This document shows positions 29,238 to 38,330 of a DNA stretch of 64,000 bases, in pieces. The first letter of the stretch is position 1. Each line of letters starts with the position of its first letter. Under the pieces are notes generated by a model. That model saw nothing but the letters and a program-made list of their open reading frames with translations. It searched no databases and had not been told where the DNA came from. The DNA lies in assembly GCF_006376675.1 (NCBI RefSeq), contig NZ_VEWK01000004.1:62001-126000 (forward strand). The letters are read 5' to 3'. This stretch comes from Brucella pecoris. GTDB lineage: Bacteria; Pseudomonadota; Alphaproteobacteria; Rhizobiales; Rhizobiaceae. Position numbers and translations under genes: made by a program.

Positions 29238-29980
29238 TTGTGTTTGCCCTCGCAATAGGCTTCCCAAAGATCGGGACGCCGTTCCTTCGTAATCCGCTCG
29301 GCTTGCTCATGCCGCCATTTATCGATGGCGCCATGATTGCCGGAGGTCAGGATTTCTGGAATCGACCGTCCCTCCCAAATCTGCGGGCGCGTATAATGCG
29401 GATGTTCGAGCAGCCCGGTCTCGAAACTTTCCGTCTCGCCGGATTCTCGATTACCCATCACACCCGGCAGAAGCCGCACGATGGCGTCCAGCAGAACGAT
29501 TGCGGCAGTTTCTCCACCTGACAGGATGTAATCGCCGATCGATACTTCCTCGAGATTGCGCGCCTCGATAACGCGCTCGTCGACGCCCTCGAAACGGCCG
29601 CAAAGAATGATCGCACCCGGTCCGTCGGCCAGCTCGCGCACGCGTGTCTGCGTCAGCGGCTTCCCGCGCGGACTCATCAACAGCATCGGACGACGACCGT
29701 CGGCAACAGAATCCAGGGCACGGGCAACAACATCGGGCTTCATCACCATGCCAGCCCCGCCGCCGGAGGGCGTATCGTCCACCATACGGTGCCGCCCTTC
29801 CGCAAAATCGCGAATCTGCACCGCATCGAGCTGCCATTTGCCCTCGCCGAGCGCCTTGCCTGCAAGGGAGGTACCGAGCGGTCCGGGAAACATTTCAGGA
29901 TAAAGCGTCAGCACGGATGCATGAAAGAAACCCGGCTCAAAGAAATCAGCTTCGTCATCGACCTTGGAAACTTCGGTCAT
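29234..29980 (-). CDS. trmD: tRNA (guanine-N1)-methyltransferase
   Basis: The 248-residue protein has TrmD's SPOUT knot motifs: [18 protein letters not shown] near the start, [44 protein letters not shown], and [20 protein letters not shown]. It methylates G37 of tRNAs to prevent frameshifting. Its start overlaps the rimM stop by four bases and its stop overlaps the DUF4260 start. Confidence 0.97.
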   Translation of the reverse strand: MTEVSKVDDEADFFEPGFFHASVLTLYPEMFPGPLGTSLAGKALGEGKWQLDAVQIRDFAEGRHRMVDDTPSGGGAGMVMKPDVVARALDSVADGRRPMLLMSPRGKPLTQTRVRELADGPGAIILCGRFEGVDERVIEARNLEEVSIGDYILSGGETAAIVLLDAIVRLLPGVMGNRESGETESFETGLLEHPHYTRPQIWEGRSIPEILTSGNHGAIDKWRHEQAERITKERRPDLWEAYCEGKHK

Positions 29981-30546
29981 GACTTCTTCGGCTTTTTCTT
30001 TTCATTTTGCGGACGCTCATCCTCATCGTCGGCGATCAATCCGGCAGCATAGGGCTCGACCAGCAGCGTGCCCTTGTCCAGATCGATTTCCGGCACGGCT
30101 GCTTCCGTGAAAGGGATAAGCATCGGGCGTTTGCCCTTTTCGCTGAGTTCGATGAGGTCACCGCCACCGAAATCGAATAGGGCGCTCACCACGCCATAGG
30201 TCTTGCCTTCAGCATCCACCGCCAGCAAGCCGATCAGGTCGGTCTGGAAGAATTCGTCTTCATCCAGTTCGTCATCCGGTAGCTGGGCACGATCTATGAA
30301 AAGTTCCGTTCCGTTCAGTGCCTCGGCGGCATTGCGGTCGTTGATGCCCTTGAAGCGCACCACCACAACCGTCTTGGCAGGGCGCGCTTCCAAAACTTCA
30401 TAGCTCTTGCCCTGTTCATCATAGAGCAAACCATATTCGGCGATAGCCAGCGGATCGCCGGTAAAGGTCTTCACTCGCACTTCGCCGCGCGTGCCATGGG
30501 CGGCACCGATGACGGCGAGCTGGATCGGGTTTTCTGGACGCGGCAT
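29977..30546 (-). CDS. rimM: Ribosome maturation factor RimM
   Basis: About 189 residues from ATG 30546, with AAGG upstream; a TTG two codons earlier is less likely. It begins [20 protein letters not shown], the RimM N-terminal barrel, and has the PRC-barrel part [18 protein letters not shown]. The C-terminal tail is charged ([15 protein letters not shown]). RimM assists 30S head assembly around S19. Unlike many relatives, no rpsP or ffh lies directly upstream in this window. Confidence 0.93.
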   Translation of the reverse strand: MPRPENPIQLAVIGAAHGTRGEVRVKTFTGDPLAIAEYGLLYDEQGKSYEVLEARPAKTVVVVRFKGINDRNAAEALNGTELFIDRAQLPDDELDEDEFFQTDLIGLLAVDAEGKTYGVVSALFDFGGGDLIELSEKGKRPMLIPFTEAAVPEIDLDKGTLLVEPYAAGLIADDEDERPQNEKKKPKKS

Positions 30547-30696
30547 TGCCAACCTTGTTTCTGCTGCTCGGATAGGACTATTTTTCGTTCAATAACCCTT
30601 TCGTCAGCCCTTTTCACGTCAATTCGTAAGAATAGTGCTTTTCATCCCGCGAACAACCAGCCGGTAACCTATCACTGGCAGACTGTCCGGGAGCCT

Positions 30697-30744
30697 GGAG
30701 CATTTCCAGAAGAAGCGCGAAGCGGTTTTGCGTGGGATAATGCG
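30697..30744. repeat. Degenerate short relative of the palindromic repeats
   Basis: The stretch GGAGCATTTCCAGAAGAAGC, followed by GAAGCGGTTTT and ending AATGCG, has the layout of one half of the Bru-RS-like repeats (AGCG...CCCGAAAAGTGTGAAACGGTTTTCGG...ATGCG pattern), with many changes. It lies between rimM and xerC. Confidence 0.45.
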
Positions 30745-30781
30745 ACCCAACGAACACCTAGAACTAACGAGCGGCTGCCCC

Positions 30782-31729
30782 ATGACGACGAACAGCGAAT
30801 TTCTGATCCCTGCCCGTGCCGACCTTGCAGCCGCACGTGAAGAATGGCTGAAGACGCTGAAAGATGCGCGCCGCCTGTCGGAAAATACGCTTGCAGCCTA
30901 CGAGCGCGATACGCGCCAGTTTCTCAATTTTCTGACCGGTCATCTGGGGGAACCGCCTTCACTAAAGGATGTCGGCAATCTGCGCATTGCCGATCTGCGT
31001 TCCTTTCTGGCCAGCCGTCGCAATGAAGGTGTCGGTGCCAGGACGCTGGGGCGCGGTCTTGCCGGTGTGCGCTCGCTTCTGCGCCATCTGGAAAAGCGCG
31101 GTCTTGCCAATGCAGCGGGCGTAAGCGCCATGCGCGCGCCACGTCAGCCGAAATCACTGCCGAAGCCGCTGACAGCCGAAGACGCCCGGCGCGTGGTTGC
31201 CGCCGACGGGCAGATGGCGGAGGAGTCGTGGATCGCCGCGCGCAACGCCGCCGTTCTGACCTTGCTCTACGGCTGCGGTCTGCGCATTTCCGAAGCGCTC
31301 GGTCTGATGGGGGATGCATTATCCGACAGCACCGCCCGTTCGATCCCCATTACAGGTAAGGGCAACAAAGCCCGCCTCGTGCCGTTGCTACCCATCGTGC
31401 ATCGCGCCGTCGCCCAATATCGGGCGCTTTGCCCATTCGATCTTTCCGTCGACAAGCCGCTTTTTCGCGGTGCCAAGGGCGGCATGCTGCATGCCGCGAT
31501 CATCCAGCGCGAAATGCAGAAACTACGCGCCGGCCTCGGCTTGCCCGACAGCGCGACACCGCATGCGCTGCGCCATTCTTTCGCGACCCATCTTCTGGGG
31601 CGGGGGGGTGACCTCAGAACGATTCAAGAGCTGCTTGGCCATGCAAGCCTTTCAACCACACAGGTCTATACTGGCGTGGATACCGAACGGCTCCTGGAAG
31701 TCTACGACAAAGCTCACCCCCGGGCCTGA
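30782..31729 (+). CDS. xerC: Tyrosine recombinase XerC
   Basis: About 315 residues from ATG 30782. The N-terminal SAM-like DNA-binding domain ends near residue 110. The catalytic domain has Arg in YGCGLRISEAL, Lys in ITGKGNKARLVPL, His-x-x-Arg in TPHALRHSFATHLL, His in LLGHASLSTTQ and the nucleophile Tyr in QVYTGVD. This is a housekeeping recombinase, not a phage integrase: its length and divergent XerC-like features fit, and no attachment sites flank it. With XerD and FtsK it resolves chromosome dimers at dif. Confidence 0.9.
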   Translation: MTTNSEFLIPARADLAAAREEWLKTLKDARRLSENTLAAYERDTRQFLNFLTGHLGEPPSLKDVGNLRIADLRSFLASRRNEGVGARTLGRGLAGVRSLLRHLEKRGLANAAGVSAMRAPRQPKSLPKPLTAEDARRVVAADGQMAEESWIAARNAAVLTLLYGCGLRISEALGLMGDALSDSTARSIPITGKGNKARLVPLLPIVHRAVAQYRALCPFDLSVDKPLFRGAKGGMLHAAIIQREMQKLRAGLGLPDSATPHALRHSFATHLLGRGGDLRTIQELLGHASLSTTQVYTGVDTERLLEVYDKAHPRA

Positions 31730-31771
31730 AATTTGTCTCGCACCGGCAAAAACCGCACCTATATTACTCTC

Positions 31772-32779
31772 ATGAAAAAGCTGCTCCTCGTTCTTCTCTA
31801 TGCCTGCCTGGCAGGCGCAACTTCCGCCCGCGCCGACGATGTGCCTGCCACTTGCGCTGTGCACGGCGTCAATCTCATCGACGGGCTGGAGAAGAACGAT
31901 CCGGCAAGCTGGGAGGAATTGCAGCGCGCAGCCGACGCTGTGCCCAATCGCAAAGGGCTTCTCTGGAAAGTTGATAAAGACGGCGTCGAGCCCTCCTATC
32001 TTTTCGGCACGATCCATCTTTCCGATCCGCGCGTCCTGACATTGCCGAAAGCTGCCAATGAGGCTTATCGGTCAGCAAGCACCGTCGTCATCGAAACGAC
32101 GGATATTCTGGACCCAAAGGCTTTCCTGCGTCTCAAGCTCGAACAGCCCGACCTGCTGCTCTTCACTGACGGCAGCACCCTGAAGTCGCATATTCCACCC
32201 GAGCGACGCGCGGAGATCGAGCAGAAGCTTGCAGAACGCGGTATCGTTCTCGACGCAGTTGCGAAAATGAAGCCATGGGTGCTGACCAGCCTGCTCGCAC
32301 TTCCAAAATGCGAGAGGGAACGCAAAAGCGAGGGCGAGAAATCGCTTGATGAACGGCTGGCTCTCGACGCGCAGGCCGAGGGCCGCAATGTTTTGGGGCT
32401 GGAAAGCGCTGCAGAACAACTGGTGGCGATGAACCGGATGCCGATTGACTTCCATCTCCGCAATCTCGTGGCTACCGTCGACTATGGCGATAAGGTCGAG
32501 GATGCCATGGAGACCACGACTGCGCTCTACCTCAAGGGCGAGATTGGCCTAATCATGCCGTCGCTCCGAAAAATCGTTCCAGACAGCCTTTCCGAAGAGG
32601 ACTACGAGCTATTTCTAAAATATCTCATTTCCGACCGTAATCATGTCATGGCGGATCGTGCCGTTCCGATCATCGACGCGGGAAATGCGTTTATTGCTGT
32701 CGGCGCACTCCATCTGCCGGGCAAGGACGGTGTAATCGAATTGCTACGTGCAAAAGGCTATCGGGTGACCCCGCTATAG
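31772..32779 (+). CDS. TraB/GumN-family exported protein
   Basis: About 335 residues from ATG 31772 with a signal peptide (MKKLLLVLLYACLAG ending near ARA). Family motifs are SYLFGTIHLSDPR (about residue 80) and AFIAVGALHLPGKDGVIELL near the C-terminus, the two conserved Gly-x-x-x-His blocks of TraB/GumN proteins. The family resembles Tiki-type metalloproteases in fold; the substrate is unknown. It begins 42 bases after xerC on the same strand. Confidence 0.88.
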   Translation: MKKLLLVLLYACLAGATSARADDVPATCAVHGVNLIDGLEKNDPASWEELQRAADAVPNRKGLLWKVDKDGVEPSYLFGTIHLSDPRVLTLPKAANEAYRSASTVVIETTDILDPKAFLRLKLEQPDLLLFTDGSTLKSHIPPERRAEIEQKLAERGIVLDAVAKMKPWVLTSLLALPKCERERKSEGEKSLDERLALDAQAEGRNVLGLESAAEQLVAMNRMPIDFHLRNLVATVDYGDKVEDAMETTTALYLKGEIGLIMPSLRKIVPDSLSEEDYELFLKYLISDRNHVMADRAVPIIDAGNAFIAVGALHLPGKDGVIELLRAKGYRVTPL

Positions 32780-32799
32780 AAGTATATGTCTGAATATTT

Positions 32800-33000
32800 C
32801 TAACCGGCTTTCAGATCGCTGATGCTGTTTTCAATAGCGGTAATATTGAGTTCGAGCTCGGCAATCTGTCTCAGTATGGATTTTCCCGGAAGCGCTTCGT
32901 CCCTGGCGGCTTCATCCAGAAGCTTGAACTGCTCATCGCGCAAAAGCGATGAGAGCTTTTCGAAGCGCTCGATGGTTTTCAGGTTTTCTTTCGACGGCAT
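32800..33000 (-). CDS. Small hypothetical protein, predicted helical
   Basis: About 66 residues from ATG 33000, with GAGGAA seven bases upstream. It is rich in Leu, Glu, Lys and Ala with heptad-like spacing (LRQIAELELNITAIENSI), suggesting a coiled coil. No family is recognised. It converges on the TraB/GumN gene 20 bases away. Confidence 0.65.
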   Translation of the reverse strand: MPSKENLKTIERFEKLSSLLRDEQFKLLDEAARDEALPGKSILRQIAELELNITAIENSISDLKAG

Positions 33001-33015
33001 TAAGTCGTTCCTCAA

Positions 33016-33411
33016 ATTTCGGCGTCGTTTCTGTTCGCTTGCAACGATCCGCTTTATCAGTGCTTTACAGTGATAAGGCCCGGATAGCCAGTTGATCGAA
33101 CATAATTCCGATCACCAGACCGCTTCAATGATTGAATATACATAGCGATGCGCAGTTTCGCTCGGGTTAACAGCACCTTCGCCTGTCGCCCTGGCACAGC
33201 GATTAGCCCATGTTCCTTCTTATATTAGCCACTTCGGAACTATTCGCTCTTTTTCGCATTGATATACACCGGGTTTGTTATCGCAATGCAGGGCAACACG
33301 TAGAGGAGTGGTCGGAGCGCATACTGGCTCATGAATGACCGCTGATACCCGGCAACCATCGCTTCCCAACTATCACCTTGATGATGGAAGGGACCACTGG
33401 AGGAACCCGTT
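33016..33411. other. Intergenic region without recognised feature
   Basis: About 400 bases between two divergent small genes must hold both promoters. I see no RNA gene, riboswitch or repeat. Confidence 0.5.
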
Positions 33412-33708
33412 ATGGTTGATCCCCTTGATCCGCGAAACAGTGATCCGCGCGCTGCATCCGATCCGCGTCTTTCGGACCCGTCTGGCCAGTCGGGAATGCC
33501 ACCACCTCCACCCAGCCGCGGCGGAAGCGGCTATCTGCTTGGCGCAGTGCTTTTGGCTGCGATCATCATCCTTGGTTATTTCTTCTACCGAAACGGCAGC
33601 GGAACCGATACTGCGGCGCCGCCGCCCGCGCCGCCAGCAACACAGAGCGAGCCTGCAACGCCAGCTCCTGCTCCAGCTCCACCGGCCAACCCGCCAGCGC
33701 AGAATTAA
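33412..33708 (+). CDS. Small proline-rich membrane-anchored protein
   Basis: The 98-residue protein has a polar N-terminal part with repeated DPR units, then SGQSGMPPPPPSRGGSG. A single membrane helix (YLLGAVLLAAIIILGYFFY, about residues 41-59) precedes a Pro/Ala-rich tail (APPPAPPATQ and similar). GGAGGAA lies upstream of the ATG. The function is unknown. A strong terminator follows. Confidence 0.75.
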   Translation: MVDPLDPRNSDPRAASDPRLSDPSGQSGMPPPPPSRGGSGYLLGAVLLAAIIILGYFFYRNGSGTDTAAPPPAPPATQSEPATPAPAPAPPANPPAQN

Positions 33709-33713
33709 ATATC

Positions 33714-33742
33714 AAAAAAGCCCCGCTTTTGCGGGGCTTTTT
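33714..33742. terminator. Bidirectional terminator
   Basis: AAAAAAGCCCCGC-TTTT-GCGGGGCTTTTT is a strong hairpin between the convergent proline-rich gene and lpdA. Confidence 0.9.
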
Positions 33743-33764
33743 ATAGTCACATGGTTGCAACCGA

Positions 33765-35168
33765 TTACATATGGATTGGCTTGGCGAAGGTCGCCAGGGC
33801 CGATTCGCGCACGGCTTCCGACATCGTCGGATGGGCATGACAGGTGCGAGCCAGATCTTCCGACGAACCGCCAAACTCCATCAGAACAGCCAGTTCGTGG
33901 ATCATTTCACCGGCATTGTAGCCGAGGATATGCGCGCCCAGAACACGGTCAGTCGCCTTGTCGGCAAGGATTTTCACAAAGCCGTCGGTGTGGAGCATGG
34001 CACGTGCACGACCATTGGCCGTGAACGGGAACTTGCCGACCTTGTATTCAATGCCAGCGGCCTTCAGTTCTTCTTCTGTCTTGCCGACCGAGGCGACTTC
34101 CGGCTGCGTGTAGACGACGCTCGGGATAACGTCGAAATTCACGTGACCGGCTTGGCCGGCGATGATTTCGGCAACAGCAATGCCTTCGTCTTCAGCCTTG
34201 TGCGCCAGCATCGGGCCCTGAACCACGTCGCCGATGGCATAGATGCCTTCGACGTTAGTACGCCAGTGATCGTCGATCGCAACGCGGCCGCGATCATCGA
34301 CAGCGATACCCGCTTCCTGAAGGCCAAGGCCGTCCGTATAAGGACGACGACCGGTGGCGATAAGAACTGCATCGGCTTCAAGCGTTTCAGCCGCACCGCC
34401 CTTCACCGGTTCGAACGTCACCTTCGCGCCCTTGCCTGCCTTATCCACGCCGGTCACCTTTGCGCCGAGCTTGAAGGCAATGCCCTGCTTTTCGAGCAGG
34501 CGCTGGAACTGCTTCGACACTTCGCCATCCATGGGCCCGAGCACCTTGTCGAGATATTCGACGACCGTGACCTTCGCACCAAGACGCGCCCAGACGGAAC
34601 CAAGTTCCAGACCGATCACACCGCCGCCGACAACGATCAGGCTGCCTGGAACCTTGTCGAAGGAAAGCGCGCCGGTCGAGGAAACGATGACCTTCTCGTC
34701 AATATCGACCTTCACGCCCGGAATGCCCGCGACATCGGAACCGGTGGCAATGATGATGTTCTTTGCCTCGATCTCCTCGACCTTGCCGTCTTCGGCGGTC
34801 ACGGAAACCTTGCCCTTGCCGACGATCTTGCCAGTGCCGATGAAAGCCGTGATCTTGTTCTTCTTGAACAGGAATTCAACGCCCGTGACATTGGCCTTAA
34901 CAGTCGTGTCCTTGTGCGCCAGCATCTTTCCCAGATTGAGCTTCGGCGTCACTTCCACGCCGAGCGTGTCGAAGGAATGACCGGCTTCGGCGAAAACTTC
35001 CGACGCATGCAGAAGCGCCTTGGAAGGAATGCAGCCGATATTCAGGCAGGTGCCACCGAAGGTCTTGCGCTTCTCCACAACAGCAACGGAAAGACCAAGC
35101 TGTGCAGCCTTGATCGCGGCGACATAACCGCCGGGGCCCGTACCGATGACAACCACATCGTATGACAT
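33765..35168 (-). CDS. lpdA: Dihydrolipoamide dehydrogenase (E3)
   Basis: The 467-residue protein has the FAD motif VVIGTGPGGYVAAIKAAQLG, the redox disulfide GGTCLNIGCIPSKALLHASE, the NAD motif VVGGGVIGLELGSVWARLG, and the active-site HAHPTMSEAV at the C-terminus. It reoxidises the dihydrolipoyl arm of SucB. It lies on the same strand as sucAB, three genes downstream of sucB. Confidence 0.96.
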   Translation of the reverse strand: MSYDVVVIGTGPGGYVAAIKAAQLGLSVAVVEKRKTFGGTCLNIGCIPSKALLHASEVFAEAGHSFDTLGVEVTPKLNLGKMLAHKDTTVKANVTGVEFLFKKNKITAFIGTGKIVGKGKVSVTAEDGKVEEIEAKNIIIATGSDVAGIPGVKVDIDEKVIVSSTGALSFDKVPGSLIVVGGGVIGLELGSVWARLGAKVTVVEYLDKVLGPMDGEVSKQFQRLLEKQGIAFKLGAKVTGVDKAGKGAKVTFEPVKGGAAETLEADAVLIATGRRPYTDGLGLQEAGIAVDDRGRVAIDDHWRTNVEGIYAIGDVVQGPMLAHKAEDEGIAVAEIIAGQAGHVNFDVIPSVVYTQPEVASVGKTEEELKAAGIEYKVGKFPFTANGRARAMLHTDGFVKILADKATDRVLGAHILGYNAGEMIHELAVLMEFGGSSEDLARTCHAHPTMSEAVRESALATFAKPIHM

Positions 35169-35279
35169 TGAACTATCCTTCTTCAGTCTGTCCTGAACGT
35201 TTTTCGAACGCCCCGTCCATCCGGGCCCGTTCCTTCATTCGAAATTATTCACATGCAATCAGTGCCTGCGGGCTACCGA

Positions 35280-35822
35280 TCATTCCTCGTCTGGTGAACA
35301 TCCCTGAAAACGGAATGCTTCCCACTGCAGCGGCTTTTCGGGTTTTGCCGCTCCAAAATCATAACCATCGAGCGCCGTCACCAGATCGGGCAGCAGGATC
35401 GCCTGCGCCGCCGGTTCTTCCGCCTTGGGCAGAACATCGGCCTCTGCACCTTCCTTCAGCGCATAGATGACGCTCTGCCAGATGCTGCAATCGTCGAGAT
35501 CTTCCGGGTTGGAGCCGTCGCCCTTGCAGTTGAAGGTCAGCAACGCATAGGGACGCGCCACGCCTTCTTCCGGCCAGATCACCATGCCGCTCAGCTTGAA
35601 ATCGGGCTTGTCATTGGCGGTGATGGTGAATTCATTCGTCGGTGCCGGAGACATTTTCAGGTCGTTCGACTGCTCCGGGCGAAACGTCAGCGTGTAAGCA
35701 TCGTCGCGATCGCGATAAATCGCCCGGTTCTGCGTGCAGGCCGCCTGAACCGCGGTTGAGAACACGGTGAGCGCAAGCACCGAAACGGCGGCAGTCCTGA
35801 AAAGCTTGTTTGCAGCGTGCAT
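35280..35822 (-). CDS. Exported hypothetical protein, 180 aa
   Basis: A signal peptide (FRTAAVSVLALTVFSTAVQA, then ACTQNR) marks it as periplasmic. The mature part has Cys in ACTQNRAIYRDRDDAYTL, FNCKGDGSNPEDLDDC and FQGCSPDEE. No family is recognised. It lies between lpdA and the LysE gene on the same strand. Confidence 0.75.
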   Translation of the reverse strand: MHAANKLFRTAAVSVLALTVFSTAVQAACTQNRAIYRDRDDAYTLTFRPEQSNDLKMSPAPTNEFTITANDKPDFKLSGMVIWPEEGVARPYALLTFNCKGDGSNPEDLDDCSIWQSVIYALKEGAEADVLPKAEEPAAQAILLPDLVTALDGYDFGAAKPEKPLQWEAFRFQGCSPDEE

Positions 35823-35901
35823 CTGTCGGTTCTCCCTGAATGTTCCGGCTGAGTGCTTCCGGCAGCGAATCGAGATTCAGCCAAACTGAACCTGTTGCTT
35901 T

Positions 35902-36540
35902 TTACATAGCCTTTTCGGTGGCAAGTTTAAGCCCCAGCGCGATGAAGACAACACCGCTGGTCCGATCGATCCATTTCGAGGCGCGCGAGAAGGCGGCGCG
36001 CATCTTCGGCGTCGTCATGAAAAGGCTGACGCCGACGAACCATGAGATCAGTGCGGTCGCCATCACAACGCCATAGCCAAGCTTAACCTCGGTCGGCGTA
36101 TGAGCATGAACGACCGTCGAAAAAATCGACAGAAAGAAGAACACAGCTTTTGGATTGAGCGCATTGGCGGCAAAGCCGAGGCCGAACGCCTTGGCAAAGC
36201 TCTGCGGCTTGCGCGGTTCCTTCGGTGCCGCTTCCACATCGATCTTCGTCGTTCCAGCGCGCAACGCCTTGATGCCGATATAGACCAGATAGGCCACACC
36301 GCACCATTTGACGATATTGAACAGATAGATCGACTTGGAAATGATGAGCCCGAGACCCAGAACCGTGTAGGTGACATGCATCATGAGCGCCGCACCGATG
36401 CCGAAGCTCGTGATAATCGCCTCACGACGGCCGTGCAGCAGCGATTGCCGGATGACCATCGCGAGATCGGCGCCGGGGGAAACAATGGCAAAGACGAAGA
36501 TCGCCATCAGGGATGCAAGTTCGAACAGATAGGGATGCAT
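35902..36540 (-). CDS. LysE/RhtB-family amino-acid exporter
   Basis: The 212-residue protein has about six membrane helices and the family start FVFAIVSPGADLAMVIRQSL (PGPxxxxV-like motif). It also has GLGFAANALNPKAVFFFLSI, typical of RhtB proteins. It would export an amino acid or derivative; the substrate is not predictable. Confidence 0.9.
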   Translation of the reverse strand: MHPYLFELASLMAIFVFAIVSPGADLAMVIRQSLLHGRREAIITSFGIGAALMMHVTYTVLGLGLIISKSIYLFNIVKWCGVAYLVYIGIKALRAGTTKIDVEAAPKEPRKPQSFAKAFGLGFAANALNPKAVFFFLSIFSTVVHAHTPTEVKLGYGVVMATALISWFVGVSLFMTTPKMRAAFSRASKWIDRTSGVVFIALGLKLATEKAM

Positions 36541-36581
36541 CGCGTTTCCTTCATTGCACGTGTTTCACGCGCAGGCTGTCA

Positions 36582-36995
36582 TCACAGAACCAAAGCCAGA
36601 AGCATGATACCGAGCCCCACCAGACTAATGAGCCAGACGAAGGACCGGAAATAGGGAATGCCCGCCAGATAAAGCGGGATATAGACGATGCGGCCGAAAA
36701 ACCAGAGCCACGCCCCGAGGATACCCCATCCCGACGGGTCGCCTTTCAGCACGAGCGCCAGCGCCAACCCAACGAAAGCCGGATAGGTCTCGCGGAAATT
36801 GGCGGAGGCACGCTCCGCGCGACCGGCATATTTGCCGGAGGGTTTCAAACCCTCATCGCGCGGACCGGCATTCCATTGAGAGCCGAGTTCCTTTGTCGCC
36901 GCAAAGCCCTGCAGGAGGATATGAACCACCAGCAGGACGACGCTCAAGCCGACCAGCGGCAGAAACGGGGATGCGGAGAAGATGCCCGGCTCCAT
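36582..36995 (-). CDS. MAPEG-family membrane protein
   Basis: The 137-residue protein has four hydrophobic helices and the MAPEG signature RAERASANFRETYPAFVGL, with GPRDEG before it. Bacterial members are often of unknown function; eukaryotic relatives are glutathione-dependent. It follows sucB by nine bases on the same strand, so it is probably transcribed with the suc operon. Confidence 0.88.
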   Translation of the reverse strand: MEPGIFSASPFLPLVGLSVVLLVVHILLQGFAATKELGSQWNAGPRDEGLKPSGKYAGRAERASANFRETYPAFVGLALALVLKGDPSGWGILGAWLWFFGRIVYIPLYLAGIPYFRSFVWLISLVGLGIMLLALVL

Positions 36996-37004
36996 CGTTT
37001 GTCC

Positions 37005-38237
37005 TTAGAGATCGAGAACCAGACGTTCCGGATCTTCGAGGCTTTCCTTGACGCGCACGAGGAAAGTCACGGCTTCCTTGCCATCCACGATGCGGTGATC
37101 GTAGGACAGGGCAAGATACATCATCGGACGGATCACGATCTGACCGCCGACGACAACCGGACGTTCCTGGATCTTGTGCATGCCGAGGATACCCGACTGC
37201 GGAGCGTTCAGGATCGGCGACGACATCAGCGAACCGTACACGCCGCCATTGGTGATGGTGAACGTGCCGCCCTGCATGTCAGCGACCGAAAGCGTACCGT
37301 CACGCGCTGCCTTGGCAAGACGGCCCAGTTCCTTTTCAACGCCAGCAATCGAAAGCTGATCGGCATCACGGATGACCGGAACCACAAGACCCTTGTCCGT
37401 GCCGACGGCCATGCCGACATGCGCGAAGTTCTTGTAGATGATGTCGGTGCCGTCGATCTCGGCGTTAACAGCCGGAATTTCCTTCAGCGCATGGGTCACG
37501 GCCTTGGTGAAGAAGCCCATGAAGCCAAGCTTCACGCCATGCTTCTTCTCGAAGACGTCCTTGTACTTAGTGCGCAGTTCCATGACCGCGGACATGTCGA
37601 CTTCGTTATAGGTCGTCAGCATGGCGGCAGTGTTCTGGGCATCCTTCAGACGCTTGGCGATCGTCTGGCGCAGGCGGGTCATCTTCACGCGTTCTTCACG
37701 CGATGCGTCCCCAGCCGACGATGCCGGACGTGCAGCAGCGACAGCGACCGGTGCCGGAGCAGCCGGTACGCCCTTGGCGATTGCATCAAGAACGTCGCCC
37801 TTGAGAACCTGGCCGCGCTTGCCGGAACCTTCGACCTGATCGGCGGAGAGGTTGTTTTCAGCGAGCAGCTTGGAAGCTGCCGGAGCCGGCTGCATCGCCG
37901 GGCCTGACGAAGCCGAGGCGACTGGTGCTGCAGCCGGTGCGGCGGCAGCCGGCTTGGCTTCTTCCTTCTTTGCAGCCGGAGCCGCAGCGACGGCAGAACC
38001 ATCGCCGGAAATCTGACCGAGAAGCGCATTGACTTCGACCGTGTCGCCTTCCTTGGCCGTGATTTCAGCCAGGACGCCCGCAGCAGCAGCCGGAACTTCC
38101 ACTGTCACCTTGTCGGTTTCCAGTTCCACCAGCGGTTCATCGACGGCGACGGCATCGCCAACCTTCTTGAACCATTTTCCGATGGTTGCCTCAGTAACGG
38201 ACTCCCCAAGCGTGGGAACGCGAATTTCGGTGGCCAT
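37005..38237 (-). CDS. sucB: 2-oxoglutarate dehydrogenase E2 (dihydrolipoyl succinyltransferase)
   Basis: The 410-residue protein has a lipoyl domain with lysine in [18 protein letters not shown], an Ala/Pro linker, an E3-binding segment ([20 protein letters not shown]), and a catalytic domain ending in [20 protein letters not shown] with the active His and Asp. It transfers succinyl groups to CoA. sucA lies 93 bases upstream. Confidence 0.97.
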   Translation of the reverse strand: MATEIRVPTLGESVTEATIGKWFKKVGDAVAVDEPLVELETDKVTVEVPAAAAGVLAEITAKEGDTVEVNALLGQISGDGSAVAAAPAAKKEEAKPAAAAPAAAPVASASSGPAMQPAPAASKLLAENNLSADQVEGSGKRGQVLKGDVLDAIAKGVPAAPAPVAVAAARPASSAGDASREERVKMTRLRQTIAKRLKDAQNTAAMLTTYNEVDMSAVMELRTKYKDVFEKKHGVKLGFMGFFTKAVTHALKEIPAVNAEIDGTDIIYKNFAHVGMAVGTDKGLVVPVIRDADQLSIAGVEKELGRLAKAARDGTLSVADMQGGTFTITNGGVYGSLMSSPILNAPQSGILGMHKIQERPVVVGGQIVIRPMMYLALSYDHRIVDGKEAVTFLVRVKESLEDPERLVLDL

Positions 38238-38330
38238 GGTTTCTTCTTCCGTTGATCTTCAAACTTTGGATTTTGTATTCAATTCAGGTTGGGGCAGTTT
38301 CGAAAAACTGCCCCAGAACTCTAACCCGGA

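Noticed and set aside
30782..31729. Possible phage or island integrase
   Set aside because: Length, motifs and lack of attachment repeats or phage genes nearby fit the housekeeping XerC.
33016..33411. Possible tRNA or small RNA in the gap
   Set aside because: No cloverleaf with a plausible anticodon arm could be drawn and no terminator follows.
33771..35165. Plus-strand 464-codon frame antisense to lpdA
   Set aside because: It mirrors lpdA almost exactly; all family motifs are on the minus strand.
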